Assembly: GCA_947631925.1 (NCBI GenBank)
Contig: CANRNE010000011.1
Location: forward strand, 1-64,000
Origin: an uncultured Clostridia bacterium
GTDB lineage: Bacteria; Bacillota; Clostridia; Christensenellales; Borkfalkiaceae
DNA: 64,000 bases
Reading direction: 5' to 3'
Shown here one piece after another: positions 1 to 9,698 of the stretch. The notes under the pieces were generated by a model. It ran no database searches, had not been told where the DNA came from, and saw only the letters and a program-made list of their open reading frames with translations. Numbering within the stretch: position 1 is the first letter of the stretch; each line of letters begins with the position of its first letter. The position numbers were made by a program, and so were the translations under genes.

Positions 1-2
1 TC

Positions 3-2615
3 ACGGTCACGGCGGAGAACAAGAACTCGCCCGAGGGGCAACAGCTTGTCGCGTTGACTTTCACGATCACGGGCTATCTCGAAGGAGACGACGCGCTCAA
101 GAATGCCATTGCCATCACCGTCGCCGAGGGTGCCAATACGGGCAAGGCGAATGAGGAGTTCGCCATCACCGTGGCATTCAAAGAAGGTTCAAGCGAAGAA
201 AATTTCCCGAACTACACCTTTGAATTTAAGGAAGGCACCTATAAGATCACGGCGGCAGTGTTCGCGAACGTGACTTTTGCGAGCGGCAGTGCAGTCTATG
301 ACCGCGCGGCGCACACGCACAAGGCGACCATCGGCCAGCCCGCAGACAAGAAGGGGACCTTTGACGAAAAGTATACCTACGCCATCAAGGGCGGCGCTTC
401 TGTTGCGGAAATGAAGGACGCCGGTATCTACACGGTCACGCTGGAACTCACCTTCACCGTGAGTGAGAGCGAGAAGTACACGACGACCCTCACGAGCGAG
501 TATATCATCACCGCGGCGCAGATTGGCACAGTCACGGTGCAGACGGACGACTTCACCTACACGGGCGCGGCTATCGAGCCCACCCTCACGGTCAAGAGCG
601 CGAATAACCTTACACTGAGCACAGAAGAATACACTGTCTCCTATGGTGCGCACGGCAATGTGAATGCGGGCACCGTGGAAGTCACCGTCGCGCCCAATAG
701 CAAGAACTTTGCAGGCTCGGGCAACGCGACATTCCTCATCAAGACAAAGGATATCGGAGGGGCCGAAGTTGCCGTGACGAAGGATTACACCTATTGCGGC
801 AGGGAGATTGTCCCCGCACAGGGTGATGTCACCGTGACGCTGGCGGGCTTTGAAGTAACCTTCGGCATTTCCGCAAATAATAACATCGACGCGGGCAAAG
901 ATGCTGTCGTCACGGTCACGGGCACGGGCAACTACTCGGGCACGGCGACTGCGAACTTCACCATCAAGGCGAAGGATATCACGGTCAACATCCTCGGTCA
1001 GACCTTCACCTACAGCGGGACGGAGAAGTTCGTCCTCGACGACAGCAAGTGGACGACGACGGGGCTTGAAACGCGCGACAATCCCGAGAGCCTGCATGTC
1101 ACACTCTCCCTCGCGAAATCCGAGAGATGGAACGTCGGCACGCATGAAGACGTCATTGAGGGTGCATGGAATAACGGCAACTACAATGTCACCTTTGTAA
1201 AGGGCGACCTCACCGTCACGGCAAGAGCAGTCACCGTCACAGTCGCGGACAAGAGCAGCGAGTACGGCGACAGCTATGCGGAGTTGACGTACACGGTAAA
1301 CAAAGAGACTCCGCTCGCCAAGGGCGACGAGGAAGAGGCGCTCGGCATCACGCTGACATTCGCAGGGTCGGAGGGCAGTGTCCTTCTGACGCCGAACACC
1401 TATCTCATCACGGGCAAGGCGTCTCCTGTTAGCGGCAACTATGCCGTGACCTTCCAAAACGAGGACGGCGATACCGCATCGGCTGTCTATACCGTCACCA
1501 AGCGGCATATCACGGTCACCATCCAAAATCAAACGAAGACGTATAATAACGAGGAATTCTCCGTGCCGCAGGCCGAGAACGAGGGCTGGAAGGTTACGGA
1601 AAACACCGTTGTGGGTGGAGACGAACTCGGCATTACGCTCACGAAGGCGCTCGGCAAAGACGTCCATGAATACGTCATCTCGGGCGAGGCTACAAATTCC
1701 AACTACGACGTGACGTTTATAGAAGGCACGTTCACAGTCGAGCGGCGGGCCGTGACGGTGACGGTTGCGGACCAGAGCGCGGATTACGACTATCTGTACG
1801 AATACGCGAAAGACGGCAGCGCGTGGACGGTCGAAGCAGAGGCCCTCGCGCAGGGCGAAGACAGGGACGATTTGCAAATCACCCTCGACTTCGGCGAAAT
1901 CACGACGGCGGGCACCTATCCCATCCGCGGCGAATGCGCAAACAACAACTACGCAGTGACCTTCCGCGGCAGTATGGAAGACTGCGGCACGTACACCGTC
2001 AACAAGAAGGATTTGAGCGAGGGAAGAGCCATCTTCCGTCTCTCCTCGGGAGACAAGACCTCTGGCAACTACACGCTGACGGTTGCTCTGAGCAGCGAAT
2101 CCATCGACCTCGACAGCTCGGCGAGCGTCTTCGAGGGCACGACCCCGAAGACCCTCCAAACGACGGTGACGCCTTCCCGCCTCACCGAAGTGGGCACGCA
2201 CAAAGTGCAAATCGAAATCGTGGACGACAACTACTGCGGAGGCGCGGAGTTCACCGTCATCGTGACGTATGCGAACGGCTACACCGAACGCCTGCAGACG
2301 ACGATGCAGCGGCTCCGGGAGCTGGCAGAGGGGAAGAGCGCAGACGCGCTCAAAGAAGAGGACTTCGACGACCTCAAGGAGATGGCAACCCTGCTCGCGG
2401 CGCTCAACGCCGAGGAGCGCGGCCTCGCGGCAGACGATTTGGAAAAGTACGATGACCTCGTAAACGCATGGAATGACCTTGCCGACCTCGACGGCATCAT
2501 CGAGACGGCGGAGGCAGTCGCAAGCGCACCGCTCAGCGGCCTGTTCGGTGCCATCTCTACTTTGACGGCACTCGCCGCGCTTGCATTCGTAGTGACGAAA
2601 GGAGGGCTTCTCTGA
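3..2615 (+). CDS. MBG-repeat surface protein, 5' end outside window
   Basis: The frame is open to the left edge, so the gene starts before the window; the TTG at 54 is only the first in-window candidate. About 870 codons are visible. The protein is a chain of beta-rich repeats of roughly 75-90 residues with recurring YTVxK, GxYxVTV and NNNYAVTF-like signatures, typical of MBG/YDG-type Ig-like domains found in bacterial adhesins. After the last repeat comes an alpha-helical, charged stretch (about 150 residues before the end, rich in E, D and L) and then a single hydrophobic C-terminal segment. No LPXTG sorting signal is seen, so anchoring is probably by the C-terminal membrane helix. The stop overlaps the next start by ATGA, so it is cotranscribed with the lipoprotein and ABC exporter downstream. 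Ligand unknown. Confidence 0.7.
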   Translation, partial: TVTAENKNSPEGQQLVALTFTITGYLEGDDALKNAIAITVAEGANTGKANEEFAITVAFKEGSSEENFPNYTFEFKEGTYKITAAVFANVTFASGSAVYDRAAHTHKATIGQPADKKGTFDEKYTYAIKGGASVAEMKDAGIYTVTLELTFTVSESEKYTTTLTSEYIITAAQIGTVTVQTDDFTYTGAAIEPTLTVKSANNLTLSTEEYTVSYGAHGNVNAGTVEVTVAPNSKNFAGSGNATFLIKTKDIGGAEVAVTKDYTYCGREIVPAQGDVTVTLAGFEVTFGISANNNIDAGKDAVVTVTGTGNYSGTATANFTIKAKDITVNILGQTFTYSGTEKFVLDDSKWTTTGLETRDNPESLHVTLSLAKSERWNVGTHEDVIEGAWNNGNYNVTFVKGDLTVTARAVTVTVADKSSEYGDSYAELTYTVNKETPLAKGDEEEALGITLTFAGSEGSVLLTPNTYLITGKASPVSGNYAVTFQNEDGDTASAVYTVTKRHITVTIQNQTKTYNNEEFSVPQAENEGWKVTENTVVGGDELGITLTKALGKDVHEYVISGEATNSNYDVTFIEGTFTVERRAVTVTVADQSADYDYLYEYAKDGSAWTVEAEALAQGEDRDDLQITLDFGEITTAGTYPIRGECANNNYAVTFRGSMEDCGTYTVNKKDLSEGRAIFRLSSGDKTSGNYTLTVALSSESIDLDSSASVFEGTTPKTLQTTVTPSRLTEVGTHKVQIEIVDDNYCGGAEFTVIVTYANGYTERLQTTMQRLRELAEGKSADALKEEDFDDLKEMATLLAALNAEERGLAADDLEKYDDLVNAWNDLADLDGIIETAEAVASAPLSGLFGAISTLTALAALAFVVTKGGLL

Positions 2616-3208
2616 TGAAGAAAATCTTAGCTGCATGTATGATGGTTTTGTCCCTTGTGCTCCTCTGCGGCTGTGCGACGCTCGTTCCCAACACGGGCGG
2701 CTCGGAAGGGGAGGGCGGCGGCGATGCCACTTCCCCCCTCGCAGAGATTGCCGCCAAATATGAGAAGTGCGGCGAGGCAACGGGCGTCCTCGAGACGGTG
2801 GAAATCGAGAGCGGCGATCTCTTGCAATACAGAAGCGAGAAGACGTTTGCAAAAGAGGGGAGCGAATTTTCGCTTACCGAAAAGATTCAGCGTCTCAATC
2901 CGCTCACCGAAGAGGAACCCTATTCAGTGACGGAAACAAAGTCCCGCGTCGCCGCCGCGACCTTCTCCGCGAGCCTCACGCTCAACGAATTGTACTTCAA
3001 TAGCTGGAACATCGAGGAGGGCGTGCTCACCGCCAAGGTGCGGGACGACAGCATCCAAAAGGTGCTCTCCCTCTCGGGGAGCCTTCCGAAGCCCGTGCAC
3101 GAGCTCACCCTCGTCGTGACATCGAATCCCACGCACATCACGGAAATCGGCATCACTTTCCTTTCGGGGAGCTCCACGGTTTCCATCTCGATTTCCATTT
3201 CCTATTAA
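2615..3208 (+). CDS. Putative lipoprotein of unknown function
   Basis: 197 residues. The first 20 residues are a type II signal peptide with a lipobox (LLCGC, lipidation expected on Cys20), followed by a Gly/Glu-rich linker. The rest is a small beta-rich domain with no motif that I recognise. The start ATG overlaps the stop of the upstream MBG protein (ATGA), and the ABC ATPase follows after 22 bases, so it belongs to the same operon. It may be an accessory subunit of the surface-protein/ABC-exporter system. Function not assigned. Confidence 0.7.
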   Translation: MKKILAACMMVLSLVLLCGCATLVPNTGGSEGEGGGDATSPLAEIAAKYEKCGEATGVLETVEIESGDLLQYRSEKTFAKEGSEFSLTEKIQRLNPLTEEEPYSVTETKSRVAAATFSASLTLNELYFNSWNIEEGVLTAKVRDDSIQKVLSLSGSLPKPVHELTLVVTSNPTHITEIGITFLSGSSTVSISISISY

Positions 3209-3230
3209 ACAGCCAAGAAGGAGATTTACG

Positions 3231-4100
3231 GTGAAGTATTGTACAACTTGCAAAGTGCTCTATCAGGATGAAGTCAATTTCTGCCCCGACTGCGGCGGGA
3301 GAACGGTCTCCTTCGCCGCGGGCTACGACCCCTACGGCGTCTCGGCGGCGGCCCCCACGGGCTCCGAAAAGGAAGTCGTGAGCGTCAAGGGGCTCTACAA
3401 GCGGTATTCGCGCAAGGCGCCTTGGGCGGTCACGGACGTCTCGTTCACCTGCAACGAGGGGGAGATTGTCGGCCTTCTCGGGCACAACGGCGCGGGCAAA
3501 TCCACCACGCTCAAGTGCCTCGAGGGCATGCTTCCCTTCGAGAGGGGAGAGATTAAGATTGCGGGATACGACATCAAGAAGGACGCGGAGAAGGCGAAGA
3601 TGCAGATGGGCTTCGTCACCGACAACCACGCGACCTTCGTGAAGATGACGGGCATCCAGTACATCAACTTCATGGCAGATGTCTATGAAGTCCCCACGGA
3701 CGTGCGCACCAAGCGCCTCGCCGAACTCGAGCGCGTCTTCCGCTTGGGACGGCCCATCGAGAACCTCATCAGCTCCTATTCGCACGGCATGCGGCAGAAA
3801 ATCTGCATGATGGGCAGTCTCATCCATTCCCCCAAGCTGTGGATTTTGGACGAGCCGATGACGGGTCTCGACCCCGCCACGATGCGCGCCGTGCAGAAGT
3901 TCATGCACGAATATGTGGCGCAGGGGAACGCCATCATCTTCTCCTCGCACGCCCTCAACACGGTGGCAAAACTCTGCGACAGAGTTGTCCTTATCCAGAA
4001 GGGCGAGCAAGTGGACGAGCTCAACGTCAAACAAATCTACGCCGCCAACCCCAACTTCGACTTCGAGGAGTATTTCCTGCGCAATGAAAAGACAAGATAA
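3231..4100 (+). CDS. ABC transporter ATP-binding protein with N-terminal zinc ribbon
   Basis: 289 residues; GTG start preceded by AAGGAG. Residues 1-25 form a zinc-ribbon-like knuckle with two CxxC pairs (CTTC and CPDC) that is not part of the usual ABC fold. The ABC domain follows: Walker A GHNGAGKST, a signature of the form SYSHGMRQK in place of LSGGQ, Walker B LWILDEPMTGLDP, and a switch His (SSHAL). This is the ABC-2/exporter ATPase class (CcmA-like). It overlaps the start of the downstream permease gene, so the two should form one complex. The added zinc ribbon is the notable feature and could sense metal or bind a partner. Confidence 0.88.
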   Translation: MKYCTTCKVLYQDEVNFCPDCGGRTVSFAAGYDPYGVSAAAPTGSEKEVVSVKGLYKRYSRKAPWAVTDVSFTCNEGEIVGLLGHNGAGKSTTLKCLEGMLPFERGEIKIAGYDIKKDAEKAKMQMGFVTDNHATFVKMTGIQYINFMADVYEVPTDVRTKRLAELERVFRLGRPIENLISSYSHGMRQKICMMGSLIHSPKLWILDEPMTGLDPATMRAVQKFMHEYVAQGNAIIFSSHALNTVAKLCDRVVLIQKGEQVDELNVKQIYAANPNFDFEEYFLRNEKTR

Positions 4101-5826
4101 TGCCTTAGAGGCCCGCGCAATCGGAACGGCTGTAAAAGAGGAGAAAGCGGGCGGCGTCAAAATGAAGAAGGTGCGGGCGATTCTCCGAAAAGGCGGACAG
4201 GAGCGCCGCTCCGCATTCCGGGCGGGTCAATTTGACTTCGTGGGCTTTCTTTTGCGCCTCGTGCTGGTCGCCGCCATCGTCGCACTCTTCGTCCTCTTCT
4301 TCGGACGCTTTGTGGACGTGTACATGGCGGTCAAGACGAACGGGGAGACGGACATTCCCCGCCGCGCCACCGAACTTCTCACCATTCTCTATGCTGCAAT
4401 CACCGTGGGCATGGTGATAGGGGGCATCGGGCAGCTCGGACGGGAGCTCTTCAACTCGGACGACATGAGAATCTTCTCCGCCCTTCCCCTCAACGAAAAG
4501 ACGCTGTTCGTCGCCAAGCTCTTCAACATCTACCGCGGACAGCTGCTCATCGCACTCGTCACCGTCCTCACGGTGAATGCGACGTTTGCATGGAAAGTCG
4601 CCGTGACGCCCGCCTTCTGGGCGCTGACGGTGGGGATTTGCTTCCTGCTTCCCCTCATCACCATCGCAATAGCGGCGGTGCTCGTCATGCCCTTCCAGCT
4701 CATCAAGCGCTTCTTGCGCGAGCGGTTCTTTTTGACCTTTTTGCTCGTGACCGCCCTCCTCGGCGTGGCGTTCTGGGTGTATTCCCTGCTGCTCAGCGGG
4801 GTGAAACAGCTCCTCTTGGGAGATTCCCTGCGCTACTTCTTCAACGAACAGGTCATGACGGCAATCGGGAAGGCATGCGACTTCCTCTATCCCGCGCGCT
4901 GGTTTGCCAACATCATGGCGGGGACGGACCCCGTCTGGAGCTGGGTGGGCCTCGTCGCCGTCGGCGCCGTCGGACTTCTCATCTCCATGCTCGTCATCAA
5001 GAGCATTCTGCGCCGCGCGATGCAGGCGAGAAACCAGAGCTCGACGGGCTCCCTTCTGCGCTCGGGGTATCTCAAGCCCAAGCACGGGAAGTTCTCCGCC
5101 CTGCTCAAAAAGGAATTTTTGCTCATCTTCCGCACGCCCTCCTACATGTTCTCCTACTTCTCCGTGGCGTTCATCATGCCCCTCATGGTGTACTTCTGCA
5201 TGGACATCGGCGCCTCGCTCGTGGAGAACCTCGTCGGGTTGGACAGCAACCTCGAACTCGCCCTCTTTTTGACCATTCTCTTCGGCGCGCTCACCAACGT
5301 GTTCTGCGCAACCAATATCAGCCGCGACGGGGAGATGTTCTATACGGTGAAGGCGCTTCCGCTCAACTTCAAGGCGGTGTTCTTTTCCAAGGTCGTGCTC
5401 TGCCTCATCGTGACCGCCATCACGCAGGTGGCCTCGGCGATTCTCCTCGCCGGTGCGGGCATCGTCACGGCATACGACGCGCTCTTTATCGCCGCCGTGG
5501 GCATCATCTTCAGCTTTGTCAACATCGCCGTCGCCACCCGCTACGACTTCAACCACGCCCGCTTCTCGACAGAGGACGACGGGGAGATTAAGGAGTCGTC
5601 GGGAACGGTCTCCATCGTCATCGTCTTGGGCATGGTGGTGTCCTTTGCGGTCGGCGGGCTGGTGTTTATTCTCAAAGTCCTCTCCCAGCTCAACGGGACG
5701 GGGTACGGCGCGCTCACCTACATTCTTGCGGGCGGGCTCGCCCTTGTCGCGGGCGGACTTGCGGCATTCTACCTCTTCTTCCGCCTCAAGCAAAAATACT
5801 ATGAATTTTCCGGAGGTGGCATCTGA
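4084..5826 (+). CDS. ABC exporter permease, about 12 membrane segments
   Basis: About 580 residues from the ATG at 4084, which overlaps the ATPase gene by 17 bases; a GAGGAG lies 13 bases upstream. An ATG at 4162 (554 residues) is an alternative but its SD-like sequence is 18 bases away. The protein has two sets of about six hydrophobic helices separated by a charged cytoplasmic stretch around residues 300-340. This is the layout of full-length ABC-2-type exporter permeases. It is the partner of the zinc-ribbon ATPase. The next gene starts inside its stop codon (ATGA). Substrate is not evident; the neighbouring extracellular repeat proteins suggest a role at the cell surface. Confidence 0.8.
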   Translation: MKRQDNALEARAIGTAVKEEKAGGVKMKKVRAILRKGGQERRSAFRAGQFDFVGFLLRLVLVAAIVALFVLFFGRFVDVYMAVKTNGETDIPRRATELLTILYAAITVGMVIGGIGQLGRELFNSDDMRIFSALPLNEKTLFVAKLFNIYRGQLLIALVTVLTVNATFAWKVAVTPAFWALTVGICFLLPLITIAIAAVLVMPFQLIKRFLRERFFLTFLLVTALLGVAFWVYSLLLSGVKQLLLGDSLRYFFNEQVMTAIGKACDFLYPARWFANIMAGTDPVWSWVGLVAVGAVGLLISMLVIKSILRRAMQARNQSSTGSLLRSGYLKPKHGKFSALLKKEFLLIFRTPSYMFSYFSVAFIMPLMVYFCMDIGASLVENLVGLDSNLELALFLTILFGALTNVFCATNISRDGEMFYTVKALPLNFKAVFFSKVVLCLIVTAITQVASAILLAGAGIVTAYDALFIAAVGIIFSFVNIAVATRYDFNHARFSTEDDGEIKESSGTVSIVIVLGMVVSFAVGGLVFILKVLSQLNGTGYGALTYILAGGLALVAGGLAAFYLFFRLKQKYYEFSGGGI

Positions 5827-8800
5827 TGCGGAAAACACTCATCGCACTCATCATCGTGCTTCCCGTAACCTTCGTTCTCGTCATCTTCTCCTCTCTCAAC
5901 CTCGTCGCCCTCAATGTCCCCGTCGCGGTCAACGGCATCACCATCCGCGCAGAGGACGAGGTGGACGGCGCACTCTTCGTCAACATGGCGGAGGAGAAGG
6001 ACCACTTCGTCTCGGTGGAAGTAAGCCCCGCCAACGCAACGGAGAAGGGGTACAACATCACCTGCGAGCCCGCGGACATTCTCTCCGTCACCCAAGAGGG
6101 GAAGATTGTTCCCCGCCGCGAGGGCACGGCGAAGATTACCGCGACCAGCGTGGACAAGGGCTTTTCCGACACGATGTCCGTCGTCGTCGGCTCCTCTCTT
6201 CCCTATGACTTCACCTTCTCGCTCTTCGACGAAGAGGGGAACAACGTCCTCGAAGAGACCTTGGGCGGTTACACGGGTTCGCTTTCCACGGGGACGTACA
6301 CCTACGCCGTGGACATCGCGCCCGCGGAATTCACCGCCTATACCTACTCGGTCGCAAACGGCACGGTCGCAGAGTTCTCACAGGGTCTTAAAACGGTCTA
6401 TCTTCCCTTCTCGGGCAAGGCGGAATTCACGGTGACCGTCCCCAACGGTGTCAAAGGTCCCATCTCGAAGACGGTCTCCCTCGACGTTACGGGCGCCTCG
6501 TCGGATGTCCTCGTCAACGGGCAGGCGGCGAGCGAATTTGCCAAAAACAGCGTCATTCCGCTCGCATTCGGCGCGCGCCGCGCACAGTTCTATGTGGAAT
6601 GCGAGGGCGGCGAGCCCCGCTTCTCCTCCGGGGACGTGAAGACGGAATGCGACGTGACGTCCTACGGCAGCAACCGCTATCTCATGGAAATCACCCTTCT
6701 CGAGGACGCGGAGGAGGGATTCTCCGCCCAAATCACCGCGGGCGGCAAGATAATCGACGTCACGTTCACCTTCGAGGACTTTGCCTTCTCGCTGCGTTCG
6801 GATGCCTCCATCACGGAGAAGGACGGCAGCCTCCGCACCGCCGTCATCACGGGACAGGAGACCGCCTTCTATGCCGTCTCCTCGGTGGATTCGGAGGACG
6901 TCGCCTACAGGTGGGAACTCTCGGGCGCGCCCGCAGAGTATCTCACGGCAAGCGGCAGCAGCGCCATCCTCAAGGCGGGCAGAAGCGGGCAGTATACCCT
7001 GCGCGTGACGGCGACGGTTGCGGGCTCGGAGCCGCTCACCGAGACCTTGCTCATCACCGCCGTCGACAACGTCGCCGACGTGCTCATCAACAACGACACG
7101 CGCGTCGACCTCGCCGAGTGCTACACGATTGCGGGCAAGGCATATGACAACGCCTACGCGCTCGTCTCCAACGCCTATGCGCTCACCGTGTATTCCTTCG
7201 ACAGCAATATGTCTCCGCACATTGCGGGCGACGAAATCGTCTATTCCGTCAACAACGATTCCATTGCGACCGTGGACGTGCGGGAGGGGATTCCCTACGT
7301 CATTCCCAAGGCATCGGGGAAGGTGGAGGTCACGGCCTCGTGGACGGGCAACGAATATTTCCCGAAGAAAGTTACCTCCTCCGTCACCTTCAACATCATC
7401 GCGGACGCCGTCTCCGTCAAGAACGCGCCCGAACTCGTCACGGCGACGAAGGCGGGACTGCCCGTCGTGCTCACAACCGACATCAAACTGGGCACCGACG
7501 CCCACGGGGAGCTCCTCTCCAAGGACGAGCGCGCGAAGATGTTCGGGACGATGAAGTCCACCTACAACATCGAATGGTATAAGCACGCCGCGAGCGCATC
7601 CGAGAGCGATGCAACCGTCTCTTTCGTCATGGAATTCACCAACGACGTGTACGGCAACGGCAAGTCCATCGACGCGGACAACTTCACACACGCCTTCGAC
7701 TCGACGGGCCAGCAGCCGCTCTTTTCCTGCTACCGCCGTCCGCTCTACTTCGTCCGCTACGGGGACACCGCGAGCGTGGCGGGACAGGACAACTGCGCCT
7801 TCCTCATCCGGAAGGACGGCGTCAGGCTGTACGGCGTCAACCTGCTCGGCTGCAGCGACGACTCCCTCACCTCCGAATCGGGGGTATACGACCTCAACAA
7901 CCTCAATGCAACGGGCACGACGCTCGAAGTCAACGCCTCCGCGGAAATCATCAACTGCCGCATAAGAAACGGCCGCAACGTCGTTCGGGTGTACGGCGGC
8001 AACCGCGACGGGAGCAAGTACTTCCTCGAAAGCCTCGGCGCGAACACGGGCTGTGACAGCGAGCGCATTCAGGTGCGCATCGAGGGGTGCATCCTCTCGC
8101 AGGGGCGGGAATTCATCCTCAAAGCGGGTGCAAACCGTGCCCTGCACGCCTCCTTGACCAACGGCGCAGAGCCCGTCCTCCGCGACAAAGACGGCAAACC
8201 CTATCCCTCTACGACGGCGACGAGCAACAGCTACACGGACCCTTGGATGGACGAAGACTTCTATAAGAATTACGTCATGACGGACATCACGCTCAAGGAC
8301 AGCGTCCTCGAGACGAGCGGTCTCTTCACGGTGGGCATCGAGGCCAACTTCGCAGGCCAGCTGCTCTATCCCGGGACCAAGAGCGCGGACTACCAGAACC
8401 TCGTCTCCCTCACGAAGGAGTGGCAGTACTCGGGCGGCACGTCCTTTGCCGTTCTTCTCCGCCTCGAAGGGGACGTCCGTCTCTACGACTGGAAGGACAT
8501 CACCCTCGTGGACAGCTCCACCCTCATCGAATCGCCGATTGGCGGCAAGATGGGGCTCGAATGGCTCAAGCTCGACATCGCCAAGATGCTCAACTACGTC
8601 AGCAAGCTCAATCCCGAAGCATACGGCAAGGTCATTCAGGAGGCAGACGGCAAGCAGTTCGTCCACGGCGGCATCGCCCTCTACGGCGGCGGCAGAAACT
8701 ATTCCTGCGTCGACTACTCCAAACTCGACGAAGCGCGCTCCGACTTCCTCTCCCTCAATGTCAACATCTCCGTCCTCAAGGGCGGCGGCGCGGACATCGG

Positions 8801-8948
8801 AAAGCAGGGCTCCCTCCTGCCCGCGGCGGCAGGCACGCAGGACTTCCGCTTCTATATGTACGGCAGCGACAGCGTACACAACAACTACGTCAGCCAGTTG
8901 ACGGGAAAGAACTACGGAGGCGTCAAGCCCATCCCCGTGTTCGAATAA
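5826..8948 (+). CDS. Membrane-anchored Big2/beta-helix surface protein
   Basis: 1040 residues. An N-terminal uncleaved-looking hydrophobic segment (about residues 5-35) is followed by a Big2-type Ig-like domain (about 40-125, ending ITATSVDKG), several more Ig-like beta domains, and from about residue 600 onward a long region of short beta repeats with recurrent Asn and Gly turns that resembles a right-handed parallel beta-helix (pectate-lyase-like fold). No catalytic residues are recognised. The gene starts in an ATGA overlap with the exporter permease and ends at a strong hairpin, closing the operon. Probably a large extracellular adhesin or polysaccharide-binding protein. Confidence 0.75.
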   Translation: MRKTLIALIIVLPVTFVLVIFSSLNLVALNVPVAVNGITIRAEDEVDGALFVNMAEEKDHFVSVEVSPANATEKGYNITCEPADILSVTQEGKIVPRREGTAKITATSVDKGFSDTMSVVVGSSLPYDFTFSLFDEEGNNVLEETLGGYTGSLSTGTYTYAVDIAPAEFTAYTYSVANGTVAEFSQGLKTVYLPFSGKAEFTVTVPNGVKGPISKTVSLDVTGASSDVLVNGQAASEFAKNSVIPLAFGARRAQFYVECEGGEPRFSSGDVKTECDVTSYGSNRYLMEITLLEDAEEGFSAQITAGGKIIDVTFTFEDFAFSLRSDASITEKDGSLRTAVITGQETAFYAVSSVDSEDVAYRWELSGAPAEYLTASGSSAILKAGRSGQYTLRVTATVAGSEPLTETLLITAVDNVADVLINNDTRVDLAECYTIAGKAYDNAYALVSNAYALTVYSFDSNMSPHIAGDEIVYSVNNDSIATVDVREGIPYVIPKASGKVEVTASWTGNEYFPKKVTSSVTFNIIADAVSVKNAPELVTATKAGLPVVLTTDIKLGTDAHGELLSKDERAKMFGTMKSTYNIEWYKHAASASESDATVSFVMEFTNDVYGNGKSIDADNFTHAFDSTGQQPLFSCYRRPLYFVRYGDTASVAGQDNCAFLIRKDGVRLYGVNLLGCSDDSLTSESGVYDLNNLNATGTTLEVNASAEIINCRIRNGRNVVRVYGGNRDGSKYFLESLGANTGCDSERIQVRIEGCILSQGREFILKAGANRALHASLTNGAEPVLRDKDGKPYPSTTATSNSYTDPWMDEDFYKNYVMTDITLKDSVLETSGLFTVGIEANFAGQLLYPGTKSADYQNLVSLTKEWQYSGGTSFAVLLRLEGDVRLYDWKDITLVDSSTLIESPIGGKMGLEWLKLDIAKMLNYVSKLNPEAYGKVIQEADGKQFVHGGIALYGGGRNYSCVDYSKLDEARSDFLSLNVNISVLKGGGADIGKQGSLLPAAAGTQDFRFYMYGSDSVHNNYVSQLTGKNYGGVKPIPVFE

Positions 8949-8956
8949 AGAAGACA

Positions 8957-8988
8957 AAAAAAACGGACCCCGCAAAGGGTCCGTTTTT
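8957..8988. terminator. Bidirectional rho-independent terminator
   Basis: A perfect hairpin (arm AAAAACGGACCC, loop CGCAAA) has A-rich and T-rich flanks on both sides. It lies between the convergent surface-protein operon and the rubrerythrin gene and can serve both. Confidence 0.85.
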
Positions 8989-9000
8989 GCATGCAACGCA

Positions 9001-9543
9001 TCAATAGTTCTGATTTTTGACTTCGAAGAAGCTCTGCGGATGGTTGCAGACGGGGCAGACATCGGGCGCTTTCGTGCCGATGACGATGTGTCCGCAGTTT
9101 CTGCATTCCCAGATGACGACGCCGCTCTTTTCGAAGACCTGCTTGGTCTCGATGTTGTTGAGCAGGGCGCGGTATCTCTCCTCATGCGCCTTTTCGATGG
9201 CGGCAACGCCGCGGAACTGTTTGGCGAGGTCAAGGAATCCCTCCTCCTCCGCTTCGCGCGCCATGCGCTCGTACATGTCCGTCCATTCGAAGTTCTCGCC
9301 CGTCGCGGCAGCGAGCAGGTTTTGCTCCGTCGTGCCCAGCTCCCCGAGCGCCTTGAACCACAGTTTTGCGTGTTCTTTTTCGTTCTCCGCCGTCTTTAAG
9401 AAGAGCTCGGCAATCTGCTCGTAGCCCGCCTTCTTCGCGACAGAGGCAAAATAGGTGTATTTGTTGCGCGCTTGGCTCTCGCCTGCGAACGCTTCCCAAA
9501 GGTTGCGCTCGGTCTTGGTGCCTTCATAAGGATTCTTTCCCAT
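9001..9543 (-). CDS. rbr: Rubrerythrin
   Basis: 180 residues. The N-terminal 140 residues form a four-helix ferritin-like di-iron domain with ExxH/ExxR-type ligands (NEKEHAKLW and [10 protein letters not shown]). The C-terminal domain is rubredoxin-like with two CxxC pairs (CRNC and CPVC) binding one Fe. It acts in the cytoplasm as an NAD(P)H-linked peroxidase protecting anaerobes from peroxide. The ATG at 9543 is chosen because AAGGAGAA precedes it; the longer frame to 9615 would run through the promoter. It has its own near-consensus promoter and is monocistronic. Confidence 0.93.
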   Translation of the reverse strand: MGKNPYEGTKTERNLWEAFAGESQARNKYTYFASVAKKAGYEQIAELFLKTAENEKEHAKLWFKALGELGTTEQNLLAAATGENFEWTDMYERMAREAEEEGFLDLAKQFRGVAAIEKAHEERYRALLNNIETKQVFEKSGVVIWECRNCGHIVIGTKAPDVCPVCNHPQSFFEVKNQNY

Positions 9544-9586
9544 CGTACAATTCTCCTTGCATTCGGGCGTCCCGCCCTGTATGAGT

Positions 9587-9615
9587 ATGATAGCACAAAG
9601 CGGACGGCTTGTCAA
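9587..9615 (-). promoter_or_regulatory. Sigma-A promoter of rubrerythrin
   Basis: On the minus strand TTGACA and TATCAT are separated by 17 bases, about 45 bases upstream of the ATG. No peroxide-regulator operator is obvious next to it. Confidence 0.8.
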
Positions 9616-9698
9616 GCCGCCCGCCGAAAATTTCCGACAGCACAGGAAAAAATGTCACGGAAGGGGTCGGATTTCGCAGAAAACCGCTCTCTTCGCCG

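Noticed and set aside
189-2852. Long antisense reading frame (887 codons) over the MBG gene
   Set aside because: Shadow of the repetitive GC-rich coding strand; Arg/Cys-rich, no domain, no SD.
4162-5826. Permease start at ATG 4162
   Set aside because: Kept only as an alternative; its SD-like sequence is 18 bases away, and overlapping starts are the rule in this operon.
6378-9233. Antisense reading frame of 951 codons over the Big2 protein and rubrerythrin
   Set aside because: Runs through two real genes and the terminator; Arg/Val-rich shadow composition.
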